This document shows, piece by piece, positions 46,901-55,800 of a DNA stretch of 64,000 bases (the stretch's first letter is position 1; every line of letters starts with the position of its first letter). The stretch is from Spirirestis rafaelensis WJT71-NPBG6 (GTDB taxonomy: Bacteria; Cyanobacteriota; Cyanobacteriia; Cyanobacteriales; Nostocaceae). Under the pieces are notes generated by a model. The model was not told where the DNA came from and made no database searches. It was given only the letters and a program-made list of their open reading frames with translations. Location of the stretch: positions 1 through 64,000 of the forward strand of contig JAHHID010000017.1 of the NCBI GenBank assembly GCA_019359015.1, written 5' to 3'. The translations under genes were made by a program, and so were the position numbers.

Positions 46901-47924
46901 GCACCGCTTTAAAAGACACAGCGCGGCTAATAATCCGTCCATCCACTTCTGGCAGAGCCACATTCATCGCCATATCGCGGGGTGAAAGTCCTTGAAACTG
47001 CGACTCCCACTGCTCAACAGAACCACCAGAAAGAATAACCTGCAACACCGGCACATCTAACTTTTGCCAAAGTTCAAGCTGGGGTGTTTCTGTATCCAAC
47101 CGCGCCAAAGAAAAACTTGTAGTATTCAAAAGCAGCGCAACTTGTTCTGAGTCCTTTGGCTGGAAAAACTCGATTAACTCAGTTTGGACATCAGGATCGC
47201 GCAATGAAGAAACAAACAAAGGCACAGCTTGCAAATTCCGGTTTGCCAAAGCTTCGCACAAAACATCAATTACTTTGGTATTTCCCGCTAGGTAATGAGC
47301 GCGGTAGAAGATAATGCCGACTTTGGGAAGGGGAGGAGTGGGGGAGGGGGAGAATGGGGGAGTGGAGGAGGGAAAGAGGGGGGAATATAAACCGACACGC
47401 GGCACTACTTGCGGTGATGGGGGATTAAATGAAGTTGAAAGGCAAATATCGGTAATATACTTGAGAGCATTGACAATATTTTCTACGCCACCTTCGCGGA
47501 AGTATTGCCATACTTGGTTTACAGCAGTTACAGGGGGAGTTGAGAAAGTGATTAAATCGGCATCAAGAGCATCATCTCCTGGCATTACAATTAGGGTTGT
47601 GCCATTACGCTGCACAATTTCCTGCACTACCTCCAAACCGTAAGACCAGTAGGAACGTCCTCCTAACAGTCGTAAAATTATTACTTGGGCAAATTCCAAA
47701 ACTTGCTCTGCGTATGTGTCAATGTTTATTTGATTTTGTAACTGCAATAAGTTGGCGACTCTTAATGCAGGAAATGTTGATGGTAATTTGGGGAATGCAG
47801 CTGCCAAAGTCTGAATATCCGTATCGGCAGCAGTAATAAACACCAAAGGGGCTGGAGTTTGTTCAAAAAAAACTACGCCTTCTGAGTTGTTCAATCCTAC
47901 AGATGTGGCATTTATTCGATGCAT
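43932..47924 (-). CDS. cobN: cobaltochelatase subunit CobN with repeat-derived inserts
   Basis: CobN is the large subunit of the metal chelatase that inserts cobalt in cobalamin synthesis; it is related to ChlH. At 1330 aa it is longer than usual. Family segments such as HVGKHGNLEWLPGKSVALS and GYKGAFEMAATVDYLFAYDA are intact. Five low-complexity stretches interrupt it: about 47325-47393, 46361-46408, 45559-45590, 45405-45455 and 44508-44632. They encode Pro/Ser-, Gly/Arg- or charge-rich peptides, and their DNA equals intergenic repeats (GGGGACTG, GGGGGAGAG, CTTTGCGTCTCCGCG). All keep the frame, so the enzyme may still work. Confidence 0.9.
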   Translation of the reverse strand: MHRINATSVGLNNSEGVVFFEQTPAPLVFITAADTDIQTLAAAFPKLPSTFPALRVANLLQLQNQINIDTYAEQVLEFAQVIILRLLGGRSYWSYGLEVVQEIVQRNGTTLIVMPGDDALDADLITFSTPPVTAVNQVWQYFREGGVENIVNALKYITDICLSTSFNPPSPQVVPRVGLYSPLFPSSTPPFSPSPTPPLPKVGIIFYRAHYLAGNTKVIDVLCEALANRNLQAVPLFVSSLRDPDVQTELIEFFQPKDSEQVALLLNTTSFSLARLDTETPQLELWQKLDVPVLQVILSGGSVEQWESQFQGLSPRDMAMNVALPEVDGRIISRAVSFKAVQTRNPNLETDVVVYEAIASRIEFVADLAANWVRLRSTPPQERHVALILANYPTRDGRIANGVGLDTPASCVEILKALQLAGYHVENLPADGDELIQRLTSGVTNDPEGKEWRPVQQCVSMAEYAEYFSFLPEAVKQGIGERWGFPFETNHTEAESAEEEEQSKYYSPPLPLPPSPPLPIPGIQFGNVFVGVQPARGYDVDPSLNYHAPDLEPTHAYLAFYYWVRTCFAADAVVHVGKHGNLEWLPGKSVALSDSCYPEVALGALPHLYPFIVNDPGEGSQAKRRAQAVIIDHLTPPMTRAELYGSLQQLENLIDEYYEAESLDPSRLPTIGDRITQLIIQENLHQDFQVRQNQESSVLPFDLSLLPSIDGYLCELKEAQIRDGLHIFGRCPDGRQLRDLIVAIARLPNRHHIGFTRAIAEDLGLDFDPITADFSSEFFLTRRRKDAEYEDDELSIKDAKLNSCRTLGDVVEVLEEYAAELVDQLLTSDSELLTPNSPLSPVLNWIQSRLLPALEQTNDEITYLLHGLNGGYVPSAPAGAPTRGRPEVLPTGRNFYSIDIRAIPTETAWDIGRKAAETLIECYTQENGEYPKTLALSVWGTATMRTGGDDIAEALALLGVQPVWDGMARRVVDLEILPLSVLGRPRVDVTLRISGFFRDAFPNLIDLFDTAVQAVAALDEPEAQNPLAAQVQQETDLWIAQGLTSEEAQVRSRYRIFGSKPGAYGAGLQGLIESQNWTDDEDLARAYKNWSCYAYSSERGGGEIGRGGDKETRGQEGQGGQEGQGGKSPQSPVPSPQSPVANPEAFEQRLKNMQIVLQNQDNREHDLLDSDDYYQFQGGLTAAVRSVQGKNPQTYFGDNSIPANPRVRHLKEEIARVYRSRVVNPKWIEGMMRHGYKGAFEMAATVDYLFAYDATAKCVEDHMYQGIVDAYLGDRLTCEFIQEKNPWALRDIAERMLEAHKRGLWQDVNIQTVENLRNLVHQAEAAIEEK

Positions 47925-47980
47925 AATCTTCTATTACCGTTTTAAACTGTTGGTTAAGAAACAAAAAAAACTTTATCAAG

Positions 47981-48089
47981 GAGGGGTAAAGGGTAAGGGG
48001 AAAAGGTTAATAAATATCATGAGTTATTTAAAATACTCTTTATTTCTGTTCAGCTTTACCCTTTTTTCCTTTACCCTTTACCCCTCTTA
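47981..48089. repeat. long G-rich/C-rich hairpin repeat, copy B
   Basis: A GGGGTAAAGGGTAAGGGG-like arm pairs with a TTACCCTTTACCCCTC-like arm across an AT centre with AATACTCTTTATTTC. It is the relative of 6668-6776 and lies between the divergent cobN and kinase genes. Confidence 0.55.
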
Positions 48090-48118
48090 CTTAGCCCTTC
48101 TCACTCTAATTTTTGAAA

Positions 48119-50101
48119 ATGCTTAGTTCTCCAGATTTGAGCTTTTCTCGAACCTTGCCAATAGATGTATTTAATCAGCTTGGGGAATTGTTGCAGCAGA
48201 TGGCTCAAGCAGTGGGAAGTGCAGCTTTGGTACTGACAGAGGCTGTGCTGGCACGAATTATGAGCGAGAGTGAGTGGCAAAAGCAAAAATTTACGTTGGT
48301 GGTTTCAGAGCAGTTTAGCGCTCTGTTGGTGGGAAACCAAGAAGAAAATATAGGAATGTGCGTTGCTGGAAGTTTTCCTGATTTAAAAAAAGTGTCATTA
48401 CCACAAGGGGAAAATGGAATCGAGAGAGAATTTATCCCAATAACTCAGGACGATATATTGTACGCTAATTTGACATTTAAGTCAGAAGCGATCGCCTCCT
48501 TTATTTCGCAGTTGAGAGACTTGTTTGGTCATGATTCTCATACTTACCAACACCTCGAACGCTATCTGCAAATTCCCAGTCTTAATGATGCCACGCTCCA
48601 AGGCAAATTCACCCTGTTGTTATTAGAATATCTGCTGCCACTGCAAAATCAGCCCTTTACAGCCTCAAATGGCAACTTTAATTATGTTTCTACCTGTCAG
48701 CCAATAGAAGATGCTCTGAAAAAACAGATTTCTCAAGAACGATTGTTAAATCAGGTAACAACTCAGATTCGCAAAAGCCAAAATTTGCAGGTAATTATGG
48801 CAACAGCGATCGCACAAGTGCGCGAGTTTTTGGAATTAGACCGATTGGTAATCTACAAATTTGATGAATCAACACTCAACATTCAAGAGTCAGCACTTGC
48901 CCCATCATCGCAATCACTGCATAATTGGCAGCAATATAGAGGTTGTATTGTTTATGAGGCACGCGCTACAGATGCTATCCCGTCAGTGTTGAATTATCAC
49001 GAAAAAAATTGCTTTGTGCCGCCTTTTCAATGTTGGGAGAAGTATCGCCAAGGCTTTACTTTAGCTGTAGATGATGTAGAAAAAACTTATGTTTTAGAAG
49101 AGTGCTTATTAAATTTTTTAAGGAGAACTAAAGTCCGGGCAAAGTTAGCAGCACCGATTATTTTTGAGGAAAAACTTTGGGGACTGTTAATTGCTAATCA
49201 GTGCCATGATTCACATCATTGGACTGAAAGTGAAATAAGTTTGTTGACTTCTATAGCTGAACAATTAGCGATCGCTATTTATCAATCTGAGTTAATGCGA
49301 TCGCTGACTGAAGAAAAGCAAACTCTGGAACACCGAGTTATTGAGCGCACAATGGCGCTACGCGAAGCTTTACTTGCCGCTGAAGCTGCTAGCCGTCTTA
49401 AAAGTGAATTTCTCGCCACTATCAGCCATGAATTGCTTACTCCTTTGACTTATGTAATCGGTATGTCTTCTACTCTGTTACGCTGGCCTTTAGGAGAGTT
49501 AAGTCAGCGCCAACGAGATTATCTACAAACAATCCACGACAGTGGAGAACATTTATTAGAAATGATAAATGATATCCTCGATTTATCGCAAATAGAGGCG
49601 GGAAAAGCAGTTTTAAATGTTTCGGAATTTTCTTTAACGAATATAGTTCAAAGAACCGTCGAATCGTTGCAAGAAAAAGCCATAAGCGAGCAGATACAAC
49701 TTAAATTAGATTTACAAATCGATCCTCAACGCGATCGCTTTACCGCCGATGTATCGCGAGTAGAACAAATTCTCTGGAATTTGTCAAGCAATGCTATCAA
49801 ATTTACTCCAAAAGGTGGCGGCGTGACTTTACGTCTTTGGGTAGAAGACGACAACGCCATCTTTCAAGTAGAAGATACTGGTATTGGCATTCCTGAAGAG
49901 CAATTGCCACTACTATTTGAAAAATTTCAACAACTAGATACACCACTACGCCGTCGTTATGAAGGTACCGGCGTTGGTTTGGCATTAACCAAACAACTTA
50001 TAGAACTTCATCGCGGTCGAATTGAAGTAGAATCTACCGTAGGCATTGGCTCAATTTTTACCGTCTGGATACCGCAACAGCCGATGAGTATCGTGAGTTA
50101 G
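48119..50101 (+). CDS. GAF-domain sensor histidine kinase, possible cyanobacteriochrome relative
   Basis: 660 aa from ATG 48119. Residues 1-200 form an unassigned N-terminal region; 208-395 a GAF domain; then a coiled linker; HisKA with H box ISHELLTPL (His437), and a complete ATPase with N box WNLSSNAIKFTP, G1 DTGIGIP and G2 GTGVGLAL. The GAF resembles phycobilin-binding GAFs (EKYRQGFTLAVDDV, KLWGLLIANQC). Cys329 (EECLLNFL) sits where the canonical bilin cysteine is, but the usual next His is Leu; Cys298 (NCF) sits at a DXCF-like place without the Asp. Chromophore binding is uncertain. Confidence 0.82.
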   Translation: MLSSPDLSFSRTLPIDVFNQLGELLQQMAQAVGSAALVLTEAVLARIMSESEWQKQKFTLVVSEQFSALLVGNQEENIGMCVAGSFPDLKKVSLPQGENGIEREFIPITQDDILYANLTFKSEAIASFISQLRDLFGHDSHTYQHLERYLQIPSLNDATLQGKFTLLLLEYLLPLQNQPFTASNGNFNYVSTCQPIEDALKKQISQERLLNQVTTQIRKSQNLQVIMATAIAQVREFLELDRLVIYKFDESTLNIQESALAPSSQSLHNWQQYRGCIVYEARATDAIPSVLNYHEKNCFVPPFQCWEKYRQGFTLAVDDVEKTYVLEECLLNFLRRTKVRAKLAAPIIFEEKLWGLLIANQCHDSHHWTESEISLLTSIAEQLAIAIYQSELMRSLTEEKQTLEHRVIERTMALREALLAAEAASRLKSEFLATISHELLTPLTYVIGMSSTLLRWPLGELSQRQRDYLQTIHDSGEHLLEMINDILDLSQIEAGKAVLNVSEFSLTNIVQRTVESLQEKAISEQIQLKLDLQIDPQRDRFTADVSRVEQILWNLSSNAIKFTPKGGGVTLRLWVEDDNAIFQVEDTGIGIPEEQLPLLFEKFQQLDTPLRRRYEGTGVGLALTKQLIELHRGRIEVESTVGIGSIFTVWIPQQPMSIVS

Positions 50102-50144
50102 CAGTAGAGACGCTCCGTTTCCTCGCGTCTGTACAAAATTAGCA

Positions 50145-50172
50145 GTAGAGACGCGATTAATCGCGTCTCTAC
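50145..50172. repeat. 28-bp perfect palindrome
   Basis: GTAGAGACGCGATT is followed directly by its exact complement. It is the longest member of the palindrome family also seen at 29262 and, diverged, near 59093. A related piece GTAGAGACGCTCCGTTTCC precedes it at 50104. Confidence 0.65.
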
Positions 50173-50244
50173 AAAATTAAGAATTATTCTCCCCCTCTCC
50201 CCCTCTCCCGCTCCCCCCATCTCCCCGTCTCCCCTCCCCTATCC

Positions 50245-50913
50245 ATGTCAATAAAAAGCTTACACCACGGACTCATTGTCTCCTGTCAAGCCCCTGTTGA
50301 TTCGCCACTGTATGAACCAAACATAATTGCTGCGATCGCCCAAGCAGCTGTAAATAACGGTGCAGTTGGCGTAAGAATAGATACCCCAGCACACATCAGC
50401 GCCGTGCGCGATCGCCTGAAAGTGCCAATTATTGGGCTATGGAAGCAAGTAATAGCAGATTCTGATGTATACATTACGCCACAATTTCATCATGCGTCTG
50501 CGGTGGCGAAAGCGGGAGCGGATATTATTGCTATAGATGCGACTATCAGAAATCGCCCTGGTGGTGAAACGGTAAACGATATTATTACCCGAATTCATCA
50601 GGAATTAGGGAAACCAGTAATGGCAGATGTAGATACAATCGAAGCTGCTGATGCGGCTGTAAAAGCTGGCGCTGATATTGTGGGGACAACGCTTTTTGGA
50701 TATACTGGCGCAACTAAGCATCTTTCGCCCCCCGGTTGGGAACTACTCAAGCAGATGGTAAAATTAGACATTCCCGCAATTTGTGAAGGTGGCATTTCCT
50801 CACCTCAAATGGCTCGTCAAGCGTTAGATTTAGGGGCTTACGCAGTAGTCGTGGGTACTGCAATTACGGGTATTGATTATTTGGTGAAAGCGTATATCAA
50901 ACAACTGACGTAG
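50245..50913 (+). CDS. nanE: N-acetylmannosamine-6-phosphate 2-epimerase
   Basis: NanE interconverts ManNAc-6-phosphate and GlcNAc-6-phosphate. The 222-residue TIM barrel begins with GLIVSCQAPVDSPLY and has VPIIGLWKQ, ADIIAIDATIRNRP, MADVDTIEAADAAVKAGADIVGTTLFGYT and ICEGGISSPQMARQALDLGAYAVVVGTAIT, all family segments including the catalytic Lys and Glu regions. No other sialic acid genes are near; in cyanobacteria a lone nanE is common and may serve amino-sugar turnover. Confidence 0.92.
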   Translation: MSIKSLHHGLIVSCQAPVDSPLYEPNIIAAIAQAAVNNGAVGVRIDTPAHISAVRDRLKVPIIGLWKQVIADSDVYITPQFHHASAVAKAGADIIAIDATIRNRPGGETVNDIITRIHQELGKPVMADVDTIEAADAAVKAGADIVGTTLFGYTGATKHLSPPGWELLKQMVKLDIPAICEGGISSPQMARQALDLGAYAVVVGTAITGIDYLVKAYIKQLT

Positions 50914-51040
50914 AAACAATCTTTTCACTCCAACGAAAGGGGTGGGCAGTACTATTCGACTCAGCAATAAAAGCTTTTTTATCAGCAAAATCAGATATTT
51001 TCAGACCTTTTCGTTGCAACATACACTCACCAGTGCATCT

Positions 51041-52300
51041 TTATAGAGAATTGGTATAAGTTTTCAACTTAGCTCTTGTTTCTGGACCAAATACTCCATC
51101 TGGCTCGAGTAAATTATCTCTCTGAAATTTCTCAACTGCTGATTTTGTTAATGACCCAAAGTTGCCATCTGTTTTACCAACTTTATATCCTTTATCTTTT
51201 AGTTTTTGTTGGAGTTCTTGAACATCAGACCCTATGTTGCCATATTGGAGATAAACTAAATTGGCATAGTTTTTCGTTTTCAGGAAGTTTGCTAAAGCTT
51301 GATTATTTGCCTTCAAACCTTCAACAAAGAATAGTACCTCGCCACGAATTCCAGAACGACGATTATGGAGAATAGATTGCCACAAGGTATCAGAAGTAAT
51401 TTGATAGTTACCAGAGCGAATTAAAATGCCTGGTGATATTTTAGATAGGTTTTTTTGTTGAAAACGATCCACAACATCATCAACTAATCCTTTGTATGCG
51501 TCTAAACTTTGTGGATATAGCTGGGGATGGATTAAATCGACAATTTGACGATTTATCCAAGTAGGCACATCTTGTAAATATTCATTAAACCCAAAAGGAT
51601 AAGGACTAGGAGACATAGAAACAATCAGGTTTGGATTAATCTTTTTGACTTCTCGATATAACCTTGCCAAAAAGTTATTCAAAATATTTGCCCGCCATTC
51701 AAGCCAAGGACGATTTTTGAAGTCTAAGGGTGGATCTTCTCCAAATTGATTGTGATACAATACTTTAGTTTTATTGTCATAACCTCCTTCTGAAGGCATG
51801 GCTGGTAAGCGATCATCTCCTTGTACCCCGGCTATTTTATAATTTTTTACTACCTCTAAAAATAGATTTAACAAAAAATTTTGAACTTCTGGATCGAGGG
51901 AATTCATCCATACAAAATCATTTTTGATGAGGCGTTGTTGCTTTTTATCTTTAGCTTCCCATTCAGGCTTTTTGGCGATGATATGCCCACCATTTTGTTT
52001 ATAGGCAGCAGCAAAACCATATTCAAACCAAGGAATTACCTCTAGTCCTAATGGTGTGGCTGCTTCAATCACTTCAGCCAGAATATCTCTCCCTGTAAAG
52101 GCAGGTAAAATTTCTATTCCAAAGTTCTTTTTTAAAACAGCACTTGGATAAAGAGTATAACCATTATTCCAAACCACTGGAAAGACTGTATTAAATCCAG
52201 TGTCTGCTAAAAGTTTCATTGCCTCAACGATATTTGCTTTGGAATCCAAGACATTACTAGCAGCAGTGGTTAACCAAACACCCCGAATTTTTTTCATCAT
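51041..52300 (-). CDS. GHL10-type glycoside hydrolase-like protein with PG-binding domain
   Basis: Residues 3-330 form a TIM-barrel of the GHL10/DUF187 type: IRGVWLTTAASNVL, TGFNTVFPVVWNNGYTLYPS, EVIPWFEYGF, and VQGDDRLPAMPSEGGYD. The C-terminal part (about 350-415) is a PG_binding_1 domain (VQELQQKLKDKGYKVGKTDG). It probably acts on envelope polysaccharide or peptidoglycan; I see no clear signal peptide, so how it would be exported is unclear. Start ATG 52300 (MMKK) or the next ATG. Confidence 0.82.
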   Translation of the reverse strand: MMKKIRGVWLTTAASNVLDSKANIVEAMKLLADTGFNTVFPVVWNNGYTLYPSAVLKKNFGIEILPAFTGRDILAEVIEAATPLGLEVIPWFEYGFAAAYKQNGGHIIAKKPEWEAKDKKQQRLIKNDFVWMNSLDPEVQNFLLNLFLEVVKNYKIAGVQGDDRLPAMPSEGGYDNKTKVLYHNQFGEDPPLDFKNRPWLEWRANILNNFLARLYREVKKINPNLIVSMSPSPYPFGFNEYLQDVPTWINRQIVDLIHPQLYPQSLDAYKGLVDDVVDRFQQKNLSKISPGILIRSGNYQITSDTLWQSILHNRRSGIRGEVLFFVEGLKANNQALANFLKTKNYANLVYLQYGNIGSDVQELQQKLKDKGYKVGKTDGNFGSLTKSAVEKFQRDNLLEPDGVFGPETRAKLKTYTNSL

Positions 52301-52652
52301 CCTTCTCCTAATGAATCAAGCGCATCCTAGACGGCAGATTTAATATTTTATTTTGAAGCAAAAAATGTATACTAGCTACTCTTGAATACTGTACGGGTGC
52401 GTTTTGCGTTCATACAGTAGGAGTTGTTGACCGACGACGCAATAACCTGTTAAGGCTGTCTTATTGGTTCGGTGTAAGCTGAATTTAGATATTAGGGATA
52501 CGTCGTCCTGCATGTCTAATTTTTGATTTCGCCTTACAGAAACTATCTTCTCTGATTTCTGACCCCTTTTTACGCTTGGTGTACTAAGTACAGCATTTCA
52601 TTAATTTGTAGCAAATTAAATTTGCCAATAAGAGTGCAATACGATCGCCAGC
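52301..52652. other. gene-free spacer upstream of the second minisatellite
   Basis: Mostly AT-rich sequence with no supported gene, RNA or repeat until the partial minisatellite unit at about 52636-52652. It carries the promoter region of the GHL10 gene on the minus strand. Confidence 0.5.
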
Positions 52653-52841
52653 CGATACAATGCGATTGTCACTCGATACAATACGATTGTCACCCGATAC
52701 AATACGATTGCATCGCGATACAATGCGATTGTCACCCGATACAATACGATTGCATCGCGATACAATGCGATTGTCACCCGATACAATACGATTGCATCGC
52801 GATACAATGCGATTGTCACCCGATACAATGCCAATGCATCC
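52653..52841. repeat. 21-bp minisatellite, nine units with 42-bp higher order
   Basis: Nine 21-bp units begin CGATACAATRCGATTG and end alternately in TCACC or CATCG, so the middle part repeats as 42-bp dimers. All frames stay open, giving artefact frames on both strands. There are no spacers. The unit differs in sequence from that at 25159 but has the same length. It lies just after the exoprotein stop codon. Confidence 0.85.
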
Positions 52842-52865
52842 CCTTGCCTAATTTCTCAGCTTGGT

Positions 52866-55800
52866 CTACCGTTGAGAGCAATTAGGAGGAGCAAAGCCAG
52901 AATTACTGGCATTAGGTGCAGAGGATATAAGCGTTACTTCCCCTTTATCGTTGAAGACCCAACCTGTTGCAGGTAGAATTTCTACAGCTTTTAGTTTTGA
53001 GGGTGATGAGGCAATAGGTGCTTTTGCGGGATGTTGCTGTGCTCTTGTCGCGTTCGCGAAGCGTGCCTTTGGTATCGCACGAGTATCTGACCACACGACA
53101 TCACCACTAAGGAAATCGTCTGGACTAGAAGGTAAACCGCTACGTCCAGTGACAATAAAGCTACTGTCATCCTTGTCAAAGGCAGCACAGCTAGAAGCAA
53201 TAAGTCCTGGGGTATTAACTAAACCAACGGGCAGTTTCAGTAAACCTTGGGTGGGGTCTATATAGGGATTAGTAATAATCACGTCACCGCTGAGTCCAAA
53301 TTGAGAACTAGCAGTGATATCGCTTTGTGGTGTGGGTTGCGATCGCGCTTCAATTCCAAAGACACCTTGAGCGCTAATGTTAATATTGCCACCTTTGCCA
53401 GTGAAGGCATTTGCCGTAATGTCGCTATTATCTTGAGGTAAGGCGACAATGAAAGGTGCGTTAATAGTGATGTTACCGCCATCGCCGCCAGCAAAGGCAG
53501 TACCTGCGGTGGTAGAAATTTGACTACCGCGACGCAGCACTAAAACATCTTGAAGATTGATATTAATATTACCACCTTGGCTGCCGGCAGTTTGACCAGA
53601 AATTGAGGCTTGGTTGTCAAGAGTAAGAATACCTGCTTTTAGTGTGATATTGCCTGCATCGCCTGTACCATCACTATTAACTGATATCCTTCCGCCATCG
53701 CGAATTGTGACTTGGCGGGGGTCAATAAAAATGCTACCACCGTTACCTGTGGAACCAACAGCAGTCGTGGCGAAAATTCCACTAGCAGCACCTTCATTTA
53801 TGACAACATCTCCAAGTTGGTCAGTTTCACCTGGTTGACGCAACCGCTGTTCAACTTGGGCAATGCGTTGAGTATAATTTGGATCGCTTCCTGCTACGGT
53901 GAGTCTGTCTCTAAGATTGAGTTTGATAGTTCCAGCGTTACCACTGCTGCGGGTGCTGGTAGTCACTTGCCCACCGTTAAGAGCTTCAAAGGTGCGAGCA
54001 TTAAGAGTAATGTTGCCTCCATTATCTGAATTGGAGGTTACAGCAGAGACAATTCCACCATCTCGGACGGCAAATTTATCTGTAGTGATGATAATGTTGC
54101 CTGCTGGTCCGGATGTACCGCGATCGCTTGTGGTAAATATTGCGCTAGAAAATCCGCGCTCGCTTACTCCAGAAAGTGTCAGAGAATCAGAAGCATTGAT
54201 ACGAATATTTCCCCCGCTTCCCCTAGCACCAGCAAGTTGTTGATTAGGCGATCGCAGAAGAACAGATTGAATTTCTGCACCATTTGTTAAGTCAAGCGAT
54301 CGCGTCAAAATGTCAATATTGCCTGCCTTACCAACACCCCCACCAAAGACAGCACCTCGAATTAAACTGTTATTTAGTGAAATCGCATTATCTACATTTA
54401 ATGAGATATTACCTGCATCGCCTTGCCCAAAAGTGCCGGAATTAATTTGAGCTTGATTTGCTAAAGAAAGCGATCCACTTGTTAGCTCAATATCTCCACC
54501 CTTGCCCACACCGCTAGATTCTACTGTGCTGAAAATACCAGTAGAAAATTGATTATTGTTGATGCCGTTCAAGCTGATGGCATCGCGGGCGTTAATATTA
54601 ATGTTGCCTGCATTTCCTGTTCCAAAGGTGGCAGCTGCAATTTTCGCAGTGTTGCTTAAAGATAATGATCCAGTTGTAACTTTAATATTGCCTGCATTGC
54701 CCACACCACCAGATTCTACATTGCTGAAGGCTCCACTGAAACTTTGATTGCTGCCGACACCATCAAACTTGACACTATCACGGGCATTGATAGTAATGTC
54801 ACCGCCATTGCCCTGTCCAGATGTGGTAGAAAGCAGTTGAGCGCCATTGCTTAGTGTAAATGATCTGGTTGTTATCTGGATGTCTCCCGCCTTGCCTGGG
54901 TTTCCTTGTAAAAGTGAGGTGAAAGCACCACCAGAACGGCTACTGTTATTGACACCTTCAAAGTTAACAGCATCACGCGCATCTATAGTAATATTACCTG
55001 CGTTCCTCGATGATAAGCTAGACAATCGACCACCATTAATCGATGAGAACATTCCGGTTGTTACTGAGATATTTCCTCCGTCTCCCCCATTCACAGAAAA
55101 AGTACTGACACCACTTTCAACTTCACTCCTGCTGATGCCATCAATGTCAACAGTATCGCGGCTATCAATGGTAATGTTCCCTGCATTACCTTGCCCAAAG
55201 CCGCTAGCAGTAAGTTGACCACCATTTGTTAATGACAGCGCTCTAGCTGTCACTTCTATATTTCCACCGTTGCCCACGGCATTAGATCCAACCGTGCTGG
55301 ATGCCCTGCTACCTGGTAATTGAATGTTACCAACGCCATCAAAGGTAACAGTATCGCGAGCATTAATCGTGATATTACCACCATTCCCCCGCCCATTCGT
55401 GTCAGCAGTCAGTAAAGCACCGTTAGTTACTGACAATGAGCCAGTTGTTACCCGGATGTCTCCCCCTTTACCTATACCTCCAGTTATTAAGCTGCTGAAA
55501 ATACCAGTTAATGAGTCATCTCCTGCACCATCTAAACTAACTTTATCGCGGGCTTCAACAGTGATATTGCCTGCTTCCCCTTGCCCAGAAACGCTGGTAC
55601 TCAGTGCAGCACCGTTAGTTACTGATAGTGACCCAGTTGTCACCCGGATATTTCCCCCCTTACCTATACCTGCACTACCTACAATGCTTGAGGCAGAGCT
55701 ACCGCTATCAAAGGTAACTGTGTCGCGGGCATCAATTGTGATATTTCCGCCATCACCTTTACCTAAAGTCCCACTACTTAAAAATGCCCCGTTAGTCAAC

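Noticed and set aside
43907-48112. Cobalamin riboswitch near cobN
   Set aside because: No B12-box-like sequence is seen in the short spacer upstream of cobN, which is filled by the long hairpin repeat.
52616-52885. Small Cys/Asp-rich reading frames
   Set aside because: Artefacts of the second 21-bp minisatellite.
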